DNA from: Gibbula magus
Taxonomy: Eukaryota; Mollusca; Gastropoda; Trochida; Trochidae
Direction: 5' to 3'
Length of the DNA stretch: 64,000 bases
Assembly: GCA_936450465.1 (NCBI GenBank)
Contig: OW388299.1
Location: 43,411,548-43,475,547 of the forward strand
Shown here: positions 1-12,001 of the stretch, one piece after another
How positions within the stretch are numbered: position 1 is the first letter of the stretch
Layout of the letters: each line of letters opens with the position of its first letter
Program-made: the position numbers and the translations under genes
Notes under the pieces: generated by a model
What the model saw: the letters and a program-made list of their open reading frames with translations, nothing else
The model's database searches: none
What the model was told of the DNA's origin: nothing

Positions 1-1367
1 CAATCAACATACCCAACGTAATTATTATGTGCTAATTAAGATAAACAATTGAAGTAGATATGGAAAAGTGTGAGGAACCCTGTAAATTCTAACTTCGATT
101 CAAGGCTTCCAGGCAATCTATACATGACTTTAGTTTGGCTGACAAACTAACCCGATTTAAATGGAAAACACCTTGTGTTCAATAGCTGTAGATAAAACAC
201 ACTGCAATATGGGTGTCTGTAGTGTAAATGGATGTCATTCATAAGGGCGTGATAGTTATGAATGAAATGATGTTACAATCTAAGGCACACTACACCTGAA
301 TATTATTTCCTGTTTTATCCATACTACGGCAATATGTGACCTTTAGCCCGAAGTTTTCAAATACTTATCACATATTTATCCCGGTGAATAGGGCAAATAC
401 TGAGTAGAGATTTCTTGTATTCCCCTGTATATAAGGTTAAGGGTGCTTTTATATACGATTCAGCGTATTGTATGTTTGAATGCAAACAACACTAGTACTA
501 TGAACAATATTGGGGTTATCTCATCTGAATAAATTTTAACATCGCCATTTTTTTAATATTTTTTTTATATCAAATTATTTTATCCCAAACAAAAAAGTGG
601 GGACAACAGATTGACCGAGACACGTTTTCACAATAGGACATATCGTAACAAGTTGTATTGTTCAAAAAGTATAAACTAAATTGCCAGGAACTGCAATAGA
701 AAGTACTCACGTCAGTTTCGATTAATTCAATATTTAGAAGAAATCAGATGCATTTGATTATAGCACGATATAATAATACTTATATGCAGTAGTTTGAATG
801 AATTAATTGGTGACTGTGGTTAAAGTTTAGTTAAAATATCTTTGAAGACAAGGGTAAGAAATTAAATTTACTCCAACATGACCCCTACCGTTAAAATGTT
901 GTAAATGTGTGCAGAATAATGCACATTTATCAGTTTTCACATAGAATATGTCTTATATGTCGATGAACAGCTGTGTATCATCAACAATACATTTTTGTTA
1001 AATTAAATTTTATTTTTTTCAAATTAAAAAAAACATTAAGAAGTATTTTTTGACTGCTGACTAAACACCTGTACTTTTCAGTCTTAGATTATGACATCGA
1101 AAACTTGGAATATTTCCAAATGAAAATTATACATATGATAAAATCAACTGAGGTGAGAACTTTCTTTTGCCTGCAAATTTATATGCAATAGGGGATCCCT
1201 GTTTAAAAGGGAGATTAACAAAGTGATGAAGTCTGTTCTGGAACCACACGGATCACCGTTCATCCTGTAGCCTGGTAAAGCACACTACCGGGGAGATCAC
1301 CCTTCCAACAATTGTCTACTTTATTAATTCTTTATTTTCTTTATTTTATTAGGAATTCAATACTTAC
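1..1367 (-). other. Intron after exon 6, partial
   Basis: AT-rich sequence downstream of the exon 6 donor in the gene's direction. I looked for a continuation of the suppressor domain on the minus strand and found no convincing splice-bounded open frame. No repeat family shared with the rest of the window was recognised. Confidence 0.5.
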
Positions 1368-1448
1368 CACTTCACCCTCTGATTTCACCTTATAACGGGG
1401 CAGGATTCGGAACTGTGCATTCTTGGCATTGAATTCATGCAAGGAGAG
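1368..1448 (-). CDS. ITPR: IP3 receptor-like, coding exon 6 (gene continues beyond window)
   Basis: This 81-base, 27-codon minus-strand exon lies between acceptor ATCTCTTTCAG and donor GTG|GTAAGTA, phase 0 on both sides. It encodes NAKNAQFRILPRYKVKSEGEV, the counterpart of the human strand-turn-strand [20 protein letters not shown]. The Tyr before Lys-Val-Lys lines up with the IP3R1 Tyr167 region, which is known to matter for suppression of ligand binding. No further exon was recognised in the 1367 bases to the left, so the rest of the suppressor domain, the IP3-binding core and the channel lie outside the window. Confidence 0.9.
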
Positions 1449-2398
1449 CTGAAAGAGATAAACCAATTTCATCACATTCTATCACGGATAAAACAGATTA
1501 AACCTAATGTGTCTGGGGACTAGATTAGAACCTTGATGAGAGATTAGAAGCACATTAAACGACATTTTATTGATAATAACATGTTTGAGATAAGCGAATT
1601 TATCTCAGGGTTTATTTTGAAGGCTTGGCGCAATGATAAAAGGACATTTCATGTTTGGTTAATTAAAGCGTTAATAGAGATATCTATAAACTTAACATCA
1701 TGGTGGATAGACGGAAATCTGGAGAAAAAAAGCCAACTGTTTTTTTCTAGCAAGAATCGTGAGCTTAGTGGGTGGTAATAAGAAAAGAAGTTTATAGATA
1801 AGGTAGAATGTTGAAAATTGGCATTGGCAACAGGTAGAAATTAAACCAATTACATGGTGAAGGTACTGTTATCTTCTTAAGTTAAATAAGTTGTACATAG
1901 CATTGTTCTAAAAGAGTCAAAAACCTTACGTTATGTACAATGAATAATATGTAATAGGATATGATTAACGGTGTTTGCGAAAATCTTTGATGAAATAGGA
2001 GATCTTGCTCATAAAAAAAGGTAGTATTTTGTAGTTCCTGGATTGTCTTGAATGAACGATAAACGTTGACATAACAAAAAGATCAAAAAGAAATATAGTT
2101 TTGATCATATTGCATGCATTGGTGTTATAATAAATTCATCATTTATAATTCAATGAAAATTCTTTATGATCACTCTTATTTTTCTCATTTCTTCAAAGAA
2201 GCCAAACAAAACCAGGTGAGCACAACAAAAGTATAGGTTATGAAACCTACTTAAATTTCTAATTGTTTGCCGGGGACTGTATACTCTTTCTCGAGAACAA
2301 GTCAGTAAATTTCGTTTAAAAAGATTATTTTACACATGTTTAAAGTTATTGATATCAGGACATAGGATGGGTATATGCTTTATGTAACGTTTACCAAC

Positions 2399-2476
2399 CT
2401 TCATATTGTTCTTGTCCTTCATGCTTGTATGCGTTGTGCTCATGTGCACAAACTTCCCTGAGAAGGTGTGCCTCAG
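2399..2476 (-). CDS. ITPR: IP3 receptor-like, coding exon 5
   Basis: This 78-base, 26-codon minus-strand exon follows acceptor CTTATTTTCAG and ends at donor AAG|GTTGGT, phase 0 on both sides. It encodes LRHTFSGKFVHMSTT and then a polar turn ending DKNNMK. This fits the MIR-type beta-trefoil strand pair of the suppressor domain (human LLHLKSNKYLTVNKR, then EKNAMRV). The donor GTTGGT is weaker than the others. The exon shares phase and spacing with exons 4 and 6. Confidence 0.88.
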
Positions 2477-2626
2477 CTGAAAATAAGTTTAATATAATCA
2501 GATATTCAAGTCTTTGAAATCTTTGAAATGGAATACACAAGAAAAGAAGAGTCTCTGGATAAAAATCTCTTTATAGCACGAACTTAAATTATAGTTACAT
2601 GTATTTAAGTCCGTGTTGATAGTAAA

Positions 2627-2675
2627 GATACACGACGTTTCGAAGTATATGCTCATTCCTTTATCAGATGGAATG
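2627..2675 (-). ncRNA. Hammerhead-like motif in the intron between exons 4 and 5
   Basis: The minus strand reads TCCATCTGATAAAGGAATGA, then GCATATACTTCGAAACGTCG. Stem II is imperfect and the core again has CTGATAA. Same family as 32897. Confidence 0.42.
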
Positions 2676-2970
2676 TAGTGTGTTACAAGGTAGGATGCAT
2701 TTATACAAAATGTGGCAATACTGAGTCAAGGATACTTAAATAAATGCGTAAGGTTTACAATGAGGATGTGTACAGCACAATCATGCTTTTTAATCATCAT
2801 TGTAAAACTTACTGTATTTGTGATATATTTGCACTCGTGGGTCATAAACCAAAAGTTGGATGTACTAAGCCAAAGAAGGACTCTAGTAGCAGAAATACAC
2901 TTTGCATCCTTACGTGTTTCGGGGTTCTCGTTTGGTATTTTATGACAAAACAAATGGTCATTTCACATAC

Positions 2971-3057
2971 CTGCACAATTTCACCATACCGAACCCTCTT
3001 GCCGTGTTGTCGTTTCTGTTCGGCTTCGTTGTCTTTGTTTTCCGCCTCCGCCGCCAA
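2971..3057 (-). CDS. ITPR: IP3 receptor-like, coding exon 4
   Basis: This 87-base, 29-codon minus-strand exon lies between acceptor GATATTGCAG and donor CAG|GTATGT, with phase 0 on both sides. The peptide begins LAAEAENKDNEAEQKRQ and ends GKRVRYGEIVQ. It corresponds to the charged helix (AADLEKKQNETENRK) and the following strand (GTVIQYGNVIQL) of IP3 receptors. The shared pattern Ala-Ala-x-x-Glu followed by Tyr-Gly-x-Ile/Val-Val/Ile-Gln is the strongest family signature in this gene. It matches better than the equivalent ryanodine receptor region, so IP3R is preferred over RyR. Confidence 0.9.
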
Positions 3058-3469
3058 CTGCAATATCAAAATATGGATATTTGAAATGGAAATGGAAATT
3101 TTAGAGAATGACATAAAGCTCAATAAATAAAAATTTTGTTTCATTTTAGGACAATAATTTCTTCGGGGCGCAATAAAAAAAAATGCACATCACAAGTGTC
3201 GGTCATTGCTAAATAATGAATAATTGTTTACAAAAACTGTTTGTGGTAAGTTTGTTTGTTTAATGTTTATGTGTTTTAGTTTTATGCTATTTTTACTTCC
3301 TTAAAAGTTCTTTGTATATTAGGAATATATTTTTATTTTCAGTCGGAGCTCTGTCGTTAATATTTATCATAACAGAAACTTGTTTGAATTCTTCGATAAA
3401 TTTCTCTGTTGTAGAAACTGTCATAAGTTTTTGAATAACACTTCAATAAAATTCAGGTCTAGGTTACCA

Positions 3470-3580
3470 AGTTCCAGCGAGTGCTCGCAAGGTTCATATT
3501 TAGTCATTGGCAAAATGGCACTGCGGGCTTTCTCTAATAATACTTACCACCTTAACTTATTGTTAAAATACCACTAAGAT
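3470..3580 (+). mobile_element. Degenerate SINE fragment
   Basis: GTTCCAGCGAGTGCTCGCAA, GGCACTGCGGGCTTTC and AAATACCACTAAG match the family body with many changes. In the intron between exons 3 and 4. Confidence 0.5.
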
Positions 3581-4862
3581 TTTCAAAACTAATAGTATAG
3601 ATATATACCCTACATGTACTTGCTTATTGTTACGAATCACAGACAATTGCACGCGAGAAAGGGTATGTGTGTGGTATGAAGGGTATGCTCAGTACGTCTG
3701 GAAAGAAAGGTATGCTGTCAGACGATATGAAAGGTATGTGAGAGAAGGGGTTGGATAATAAGAAGAAGACTACAGGTAACATGAAGAAAACACCTGCATT
3801 TGCCTATATTATACGAAGGGCAGATCGTATATGCCTCCATGAAGGTTTTGGGTGGTAAGATCGCGAGGGATCACAGGTGTTTTTCACGTTTGTTTAAACA
3901 TGCCACCGAATGATAACAGGTTCAATGAGTTGAAGTTATCTATTGCAACTGTGTATGCAAATGACGTCATCAGACATCCGCTGCAAAACGAATTATTTCC
4001 ACAGACTTAGAGATCTTAAAATGTGTATTTATTTAAAACCGTGACTCAAGAAAATCAAGTTATATGAATAATCAACGTTATCCTTCATCTTTTGAATGAC
4101 TCTTAACGGAGTGATTTGTTTCGTTAACTATTACCTTCAAAAATGTTTTGTTCAAACTAAGCTACCTTGTTTTCAAATTTAAAAAAGCCATAATGGTAGA
4201 ATGAAATCGATTATCAGTTAAATAGATTTCTAGAGACACAAAGTGACAAAAAAAAAATTGTGAATAATCTCTGTAAAATCAGTAATGACGGTTGAGGCGT
4301 GTTAAGTGTTCGCGCGTAGTCGCGAATACACGCTTTGGAGCAGTCTCGCCAAGCGAGTATACGATCATAGATGGAGTCACGTTTCACAAAGTTTGATTAC
4401 CTCAATTTTCTTTCTTTTATTACCCCTCAATTGAAATTTGGTCGGTTGCTATGAGCAAGGCACCTATTTTTTTCCCAAAATGGTGATGATATTCTGAAAT
4501 AATCTTGGGAAGTAACGCGACTTCAGTTTCTGTGGTCTGTGGTTTCTCGCGGTTCTGAACACGTTTCTGGTAGTCGTGCTATGGTAAACATGTCCTGCCC
4601 AACCTCCTCCCAAAGGTTTATCGACTATCATCCCTGGGTTCACAGACCTGTTTTGGTGAGGTATTGTGGCCATCAAAGTTTATTTTCCAGACTTGTAGAC
4701 ATATGAATAAAAACATGAAACTACACTAATCTCTTTATCTAAAAGATTCTGATATCGAGTATGTAAAAGTAAAAGTTAACATTAATACAAATTGGTCAAC
4801 ATGATCAGTTTGGTACTGCAGTGCTGGTTGGAGCTGCCATTTATAAAAATCCCAAATAACTT

Positions 4863-5249
4863 AGTGTCCGGTTTAGCGAAGATAAGGCAAAGAGGACATC
4901 ACAGAGGTATCTGAGATATCTGAACTACTGTGACTTTATTCAACAGACAAAATTCAGAAAAAGTTCCTGTTCACTATCAGTATTAGCACAGGGCTCCGTT
5001 CCAAAACAGCGAGCGCTTATAATCGCTCATTGATTGCTCAATGTAGCGCTCAAGTAGCGCTCATTCTCTCCTGAACGACACGGTGCAAAACCTTAAAGTT
5101 CGCTCGCTTTGCTACGTAGCGCTACATTGAGCAATCGCGTTCAAGAGAGGTTAAAAAATAATCGCTAATTGAGCGATTACTTTGAAACCTCTCTTGAACA
5201 CGGCCCAGGTTGTCAAGGCTCTGTAAACGTACGCGTAAACCGGACACAA
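4863..5249. mobile_element. Foldback element with GTGTCCGGTTTA ends
   Basis: Left GTGTCCGGTTTAGCG and right CGCGTAAACCGGACAC are inverted terminal repeats about 385 bp apart. Inside is a dense palindromic region (about 4990-5200) with repeated AGCGCT and GCTCAATGTAGCGCT motifs. No coding capacity; lies in intron 3. Confidence 0.7.
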
Positions 5250-6186
5250 TGATATGAAATCAGAGAGGTGAAATTAAATAAGGATGCTATTGGTTGTTAC
5301 ACGGTGGTAAAATATCAATCAGAAAAATCAAACCTAATAAATTTATAATATTTTGAAATGATATGCAGAGAAACCATGAACATAATTATGCATTAAAGAT
5401 ATGGTTCAATCGCCGACTGTTTTGTTTTTATAATGTGTTTCACCTGGATTGTGTTATAGGAATATATTAATAACATATATATGTAACATGACTTTGAACT
5501 TCGTTTCCACAAAAATACCCCGATAGAACCCTCTCTTTAATGTTTCCATTGCTAACGATTCCATTTCTTTCGTACGGGTGCTCTCGCGATCGGTAGATCA
5601 AGACACGCTTTAAATGTTGGTGAACACTAGTCTTCAACGCTTTTTATTGATTAATTCACATTTATATTTTTTATTGTAACCACTGTATGTCCAACATAAT
5701 CTGTTTCAGGAGTATGTAATTTTGGTTTGACATATTTTTTAAATTTGCAACAAATCTAACGTGCTAAGAACAACCACATGTTTCACCATACAATGATAGG
5801 ATGGTCTGCGAAAACTCTGCCAAAACTGATAAAGCTGATATACAAAAGATTTGTTTCTCTACATATCTTTTCACACCCTTTTACCCGATAAAAACATCAA
5901 ATGATGATACAGATTTTCTTTACGAAACAACTGATACTTTTAGCCTGCCAAAAGCGTCTTCAACATTTGGCATATGTCAAAGCTACAACCATTTATTTCG
6001 ATTGTTTATTTTCATTTCCTTTGATATCGTTACCAGTTGCTGTGTTGTATCATTCGTTAGGTCATAAAGATGATTTAAGAAATGCGATAATCGTTTTGAA
6101 TGAATGAGGAGAAAAATGATAGCTTGCATCTTTTTAACATTAACTGTCAACTTGATAAGATTGAAATCTAAGTCTCTGAATTTTTT

Positions 6187-6214
6187 TATATATATATATA
6201 TATGATACAAGGGA

Positions 6215-6275
<61 letters not shown>
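6187..6275. repeat. (TA)n microsatellite with duplicated flank
   Basis: Two TA runs, each followed by GATACAAGGGACCT, so the unit including that flank is duplicated. In intron 3. Confidence 0.95.
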
Positions 6276-6278
<3 letters not shown>

Positions 6279-7090
6279 ACAAGGGACCTGGTATGTCTAT
6301 TATGGCATGTTCATAAGTGATATATTTGGGTGTTACTTTGGAAATGATATATAATAATAAAATGATATATATGTAATGGGCCATGTTTTTTCCCTTTCTT
6401 TCGTGTTTATAATTAATATTTTGTGGTGTTACTTTGGAACGGATCTTACATTTTATCTATCATATGGAACTTCGTATGTAGATTATATCGTGTTTATAAT
6501 TGATACTTCGTGGTGTTATTTTGAAAAGATTATTTATATCATATGGAAAATTGCATCATACTTATAACTGATATTGTGTGGTGTTACTTCGCTAAGATAA
6601 AATTTGCCTGTGTTCAAATGGGTTTGTTTTGGAAGCGAATGTTTAGGCCATCATTGGTGACTTAATGTATACTTCAAAAGGAAATGATGCACGTTATTCT
6701 AATAAGTAAAACAACATTTTAGACTGCACCAATTATATGTGACAATCATAAGGACAAGGTTATTTATCGATTATCAACTTCTTTATTTGTTTTTTTTATA
6801 AAGAAGTTTATCATCCATAAATATCCTTGTTTTCTCTTTAACACCATCTTCTATAATACCTCTCAAACAGTTTAATCATTATTCAGTAGTTAATTAAAAT
6901 AAGTATAAATATCACATGGAAATGTAATGATTGAATAACACGTGTATAACGTCTTTAGGTTGTTATATTTTCATCAAATACAAACCAATGACAAAGTAAT
7001 AGGACAGAGATAAAAACGACTCAATTTATGTATTGTATATCTTTCAGTTATATACAATTAATTGAATCGGTTGGCTGATTTATTCATTAC

Positions 7091-7218
7091 CTTCGCCTGG
7101 TTGAGCATGACCTTGACATTTGGGTCGACCACATCCGGGCTCTGTGACAAGGCAATCCATTTCCGGTACTTTTTGTTGAGTTTGTACCGGTTTTGAATAA
7201 ACATCTGTAACACCACAG
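7091..7218 (-). CDS. ITPR: IP3 receptor-like, coding exon 3
   Basis: This 128-base minus-strand exon starts after acceptor TTTTGCAG and ends at donor AAG|GTAATG. Two bases complete the split Ser and 42 codons follow. The start VVLQMFIQNRYK aligns without gaps with the family strand CLFKLCPMNRY, and the rest is the Lys/Arg-rich helix (KLNKKYRKW) and the helical linker ending NQAK. A second acceptor-like TTACAG lies 14 bases inside at 7205. Using it would drop the first strand and shift the phase, so the outer site is preferred. Human receptors have the equivalent helix-linker just before the Ala-Ala-Asp-Leu-Glu segment encoded by the next exon. Confidence 0.88.
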
Positions 7219-7567
7219 CTGCAAAAATAATAGAGACATTTGAACATAAATTATTCAGAATGTTTCAAAGTATAAATTACAAAAACCATACACAAGCATA
7301 ACTTTAGAAAGTTTAAAAGTATCATTATAAAGAAGTCGTGCTAACTACTGATTTGTTTCATTAGGTGGTTCTTTAAAAGAACATGTAATCCATAAAATCT
7401 AAGGTATTTAATATCCAAATCACAACTTTTTACAATAACTGTTGGTTTTAAATGGGAAAAATAAAAGAAAAACCGGATATCTCTACATGTCCTGATATTG
7501 AACTCTCTAGATTCTCTTTGACTTTTATGTATTTAACATAAATCTGAAATATCATTTATCCCCTGAA

Positions 7568-7930
7568 TTAAAGGGTCTGTAGCACTTTTTTTTCAATTTA
7601 TTTTTAAATTTTACCATTTATAATGATAGTTTATGTCATTTATATTTACTTTAGAGGGAAAACATCATATTACACATAACAATTACCCGTAGTGGTAATA
7701 ACGGTGTTGCGTATACAGCAAAAATTGCATGGCGGCCATTTTATTGTGAACACATTTAAATTTATTCTTTCGAATTACAAAAACGATTCCCATAACTTTA
7801 CCGAACTATGTACACTCATTTGTTACCTTGATTTTCCGAAGAAAGATGGGTGCTATACAATTGGTGACATTATTTTTCAAAAACGGTTCATCGACTTATT
7901 TGCGCGAAAAACGTGCTACTGCCCCTTTAA
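7568..7930 (-). mobile_element. TTAA-ended MITE (family A)
   Basis: Family A is a non-coding element of about 355 bp whose ends read TTAAAGGGGCAGTAGCACG and the inverse, so TTAA may be the target duplication as in piggyBac-type elements. I call the strand plus when the end nearest GCTGAAATAAGT comes first. This copy is reversed, and its first terminal repeat is eroded (AAGGGTCTGTAGCAC). It sits in the intron between exons 2 and 3, 27 bases from the exon 2 donor. Confidence 0.85.
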
Positions 7931-7957
7931 TACAAAAGTATTGTTTAAGTGACTCAC

Positions 7958-8031
7958 ATTGTGGATTTGGAATGTTGACAGGCCGGTTTCGATCCTGGTT
8001 TGAATACACACACAGTCCATTGTTGGTGGAG
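7958..8031 (-). CDS. ITPR: IP3 receptor-like, coding exon 2
   Basis: This 74-base minus-strand exon lies between acceptor TTTAATTTCAG and donor CAAT|GTGAGT. It contributes one base to the Ser split with exon 1, then 24 codons including STNNGLCVYSNQDRN, then one base that joins CT of exon 3 to give Ser. The phases match both neighbours, which is the main support. It occupies the place of the family segment between the first strand and the Cys-Leu-Phe-Lys strand. This is the least conserved part: the Asp-Asp-Arg motif of vertebrate receptors has no clear counterpart. About 49.9 kb of intron separates it from exon 1. A MITE ends 27 bases past its donor. Confidence 0.82.
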
Positions 8032-9917
8032 CTGAAATTAAAAAGAACAGTATATAATTTGCACCATGACTTTCCGTCGCCAACTACATGACAGTACAAT
8101 GCTTTAAACTACATAATCAAGTAATGACTCACAATAAGTTGACGTCAATAACCTGATGACAAAATACTGTCATGACGTCACAAACATGATTAGATCAGAA
8201 TGCTATGACATCAGCATACCGAAATGGCAGTGCTTTGAGAAGTATTTGAAAATTAGAATTAATTATGATCAATTTTGAATGATGAACAACACGAATTTCA
8301 CACTCGTGTCCTCTGATATCAAACTATTAACACTCGTTAATTAAAAGCAAGCCTCGAACATTTGTAACTTTGACCAACAGGTAAGGTTCTCTAAATATTT
8401 AATCCATAAATAACCCTGATTATTGTAAATTTATTCTCGCTACCATATCGATCACGATTTTATTAATCTGACATAATTTTCCAACAATCTACTCAATGGG
8501 ATGTTGATCGACACATTATAATATGATAACACACTGTCTGAATTTCACAGTTAAGTGATTAACACTCAAACCGGTGTTACCTGTTACATTACCGCTGTGT
8601 TATCACCGTGTTATCCATCAATTTTAAATAATGGGTATTTTATCGATCGTTGTAATAAAGCTCTAAAGACGTTAGCCTTAATTAAAGGCACGCATTCTCT
8701 GAATATTCAAAATGCGAGCATATACATCAGAGATAATAACAATTGATCGTAGTTTCCAAGTTTGATAAATAATAATATAAGGAAACATTTTGTCGTCATG
8801 AATACATAAAGTGTCACCCTCTGTCTGTGACTCTGGTCATTTACAAACTCACGATAATCTGTTTACGATTGTTTGTAAACATAACATGAATACCCTAATG
8901 ACACAAAGAAAATAGAATAAGGAGATACCCTCTTACAGAACACCTGGAGGTAGAAATCTAAGTGATACTATAAACGTCTTCGAAGGAAGCACCAATACTG
9001 CTCATTCCCAAACAAAATGTGACTGATATGCTTAAAGAGCCATCAATGATGAACAAATGAACAAATAGGAAAATTTTCAAAAATCTATCTCCATGAAATA
9101 TATACACTTAATTTTTCCCAAAGTTGTTCGATCCAAAATAAGTCGAGATATTGCACATATGAGTAAAGGTGTTTTCGAGTCTAAATATAGATCCACTCTA
9201 TTATTTTCAAGCGCAAAGCATTGTGGTCTAACTCACACACTGTATACAAAGACACGAAAGAATAACAAAGTTTATGAGCAATGAAAGAAATTGAAATAAA
9301 TAATTTATGACGGTTATTTATTTACCATTTCATTTAATTAGGTACAGAAATTCGAATAATTATTTAACGCAACTATAATTAGAGTAAATATTTGTAATAA
9401 TGTGCTGGTCTTATCTCAATAAGAAGTACATTAAACAGGCCATAATTTGTATATTCTCGGGACATTTAGAAACATTGTTTATAAAGCAATCGTCACATTC
9501 AGTAATGTGTGACAATGGTAACTTGAAAGAGAAGCACGTGCAGCACATGGGTTGTTATGGCGACTTGCGCTAGAGACGAGCCTTCACCCTTTGGAAGCAT
9601 TTGCTGTTGTGTAGTACGTTATACACAATAAAGGGGATATGTGCATATTACGTAAGATACCCTTAGCGCGCTACGTGATATGAACATTATTTATCACATG
9701 TCATTTCTCTGGCGATTGACGTTATAAGTTTATTTTTCAACATTTTTAGTTTATTTGAAACACTAATATCCTTGATGGCTCTTTAATAGGAATCCCAATG
9801 AAGAGCTTGAAAGGAACGTCAGAGTGTAATATCAATATCAATATGTATGGATATATACGGATGCCCTCGACAATCTCATTACAAGTTGGTGAACTAAATA
9901 TAAATTCTCCCGATTGA

Positions 9918-10112
9918 AACTCCACGATTGGTAAATATGATTGGTACGATTGGTAAATATGATTGGTACGATTGGTAAATATGATTGTACGATTGGTAAA
10001 TATGATTGGCACGATTGGTAAATATGATTGTACGATTGGTAAATACGATTGGTACGATTAGTAAATATGATTGGTACAATTGGTAAATACGATTGGTACG
10101 ATTGGTAAATAA
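9918..10112. repeat. Short-period tandem repeat
   Basis: Around ten copies of ACGATTGGTAAATATGATTG and shorter variants, mainly 18-bp and 27-bp spacing. It produces frames rich in Thr-Asn-Arg that are not genes. Confidence 0.92.
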
Positions 10113-10836
10113 CAACAGAAGCTGATCATCTGAATATATAAAGTAAAGCTGGTAAATCAAACTCTAGAATGGAACATCAGGAGTGGGTAAACTAAATATG
10201 ATTACCCTGTAATAGAAAACCACTGATTGTTCAACTAACTATTAAAGCCTTCGAATGGAGTAACAGACTGGAAAACGTATTGTCAATGCTATAAGGTGGA
10301 TAGCATAAGAAACCAAATTTACTGTTAATTCAACCTGATCATGATCTTACTAGCTGGTCCTGGCACCTTCACATGCCAAATGATCTTCAAATAATCTTCT
10401 TAATGGCATTTTGATAAACACAATAGAACATGATAGCACACTGCCTGTGTTCTGCCTTCTATTTAACTGACACCCATACCCCTGCCACCTGTAGAATTAC
10501 TGCTCTGTTGCCACCTTGGTATCAGAATGCAGTCAATTTATATCAGGCAACAAGGAATTTCCATTAGACTGCTAACAAGCCTGGTTATCAACAGGTCGGT
10601 GTAAAGCATGGGGGTTCTTCCCTGTAGCTTATCAGACATACGCTGCAATGGCTTTTTATAACTGTCACAATAGTAAGATAACTAAACTGTAAAACAATTT
10701 TGGAAATCTAAAGTTGCACACTTTCAAGTAATATAAGCTAATATTAAATTCAAGAGATATCAATATTTAAAAAAAATAATTTCAAATTGTAAACGTGTTT
10801 ATATTAAGCAGATTTCTTCACATTTCTGAAACCTCC

Positions 10837-10839
10837 CCC

Positions 10840-10870
<31 letters not shown>

Positions 10871-10884
10871 ACCAAAAAAAAAAA
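10837..10884. repeat. Poly-C followed by poly-A
   Basis: A run of about 24 C followed by about 22 A with two C interruptions. The length may not be reliable in assembled sequence. Confidence 0.9.
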
Positions 10885-11594
10885 CGTTTTCCTCATGCAG
10901 ATATCAACACAGCATGGTTATAATAATTATCTCATGACACCATTGCTTTTCACAGAAAGGGTTGGGCTGGATATCTAATTAAGCATGTCAGATTCCCATA
11001 ACTACATTATATTATTGGGTAAGGTACATATCAAACACTACAGACATACGTACAGATTTCAACCATCCAGATACATATGATACTATATTGGCCACAAACA
11101 AACAGACTCGTTTTGAAATAAGGCAATGAAGAAGCAAACACAAGTTTGAAATTGGCTATATTGGTATCGGATCTGATACGGTCCTGCATCCAACACCATC
11201 ACAGGATAAAATGTAGTGGAATCCGATTGTAGGATCCTTCCAGATTCTCCCAAAAATTGGCAGATCCTGGAGAATCCGGAAGATTCCACAACTTTTTTAC
11301 CTGTGCATGCATTTTGTGGAACCGAGTGTAAGTATCAAGACAAAATGATTGTCAGACCTAGCTGATGAATGAGACTGGTTATTATCTTTAAAGGGAGGAT
11401 TCTATAGGAGTATTGTGTTTTGTACAATAACTGAAATGAGAGGAAAAACTATGTTTCAACTTTGTAGTAATAAAACATATATCAGTAAAATATCAACAAA
11501 GTAACATACCCTTTAACATTGGACCAGTATAGGTTGAATGTACATATTATCTTGATCTTTGACAAAATCGAAACGTCGCATCTATTGTCTAGTC

Positions 11595-12001
11595 TTTAAA
11601 AGGAGGGTTCTATCGGGGTATTTTTTGTGGAAACGAAATTCGGGAGGATATTCCTCTTTACACATAAATGTTATTAATACATGGTTAAAACACAGGTAAA
11701 TTGAAAGATACTAATGAAGGTAACATTTTGATGACTTAATATTTCACAACTTGATAAACACAAGCGCACATTTGTTGAAAATTTAAAAAATGAGAACTGA
11801 AGCCATTCACCGGCGCTGAGAGTGGGGAAATAACAGCAAATTGTTTATTAGTTTTATGACATGTTATGTGTTCCTATGTGAATACTCTATCATTGTATGT
11901 CTTTAGTTATTAAAAAGTTGCAAAAGTATGTACAATATAGCGTATTTTCAATTCACGTGATGCAAACAAATGCAATATGGCGACAGAACCCTACCTTTAA
12001 A
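11595..12001. mobile_element. Inverted-repeat element with TTTAAA ends
   Basis: Left end TTTAAAAGGAGGGTTCTATC and right end GACAGAACCCTACCTTTAA form imperfect terminal repeats of about 22 bp around roughly 400 bp of non-coding sequence. A copy of one end, with the adjacent GGAAACGAA block, occurs inverted at about 5490-5540, and similar pieces occur near 11389 and 60054. Confidence 0.65.

Larger units (their letters stand above)
3058..7090 (-). other. Intron between exons 3 and 4
   Basis: A 4.0-kb intron bounded by GT and AG. It carries a degenerate SINE fragment (about 3470-3580), a foldback element (4863-5249), a fragment of the family with GGGTTCTATCGGGG ends (about 5490-5540) and a (TA)n tract (6187-6275). 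The remainder is AT-rich and unassigned. Confidence 0.6.

Noticed and set aside
1161..1320. Possible next exon of the IP3R-like gene (minus strand, less AT-rich stretch)
   Set aside because: Stop codons interrupt the frame that matches the phase, and no splice pair brackets it.
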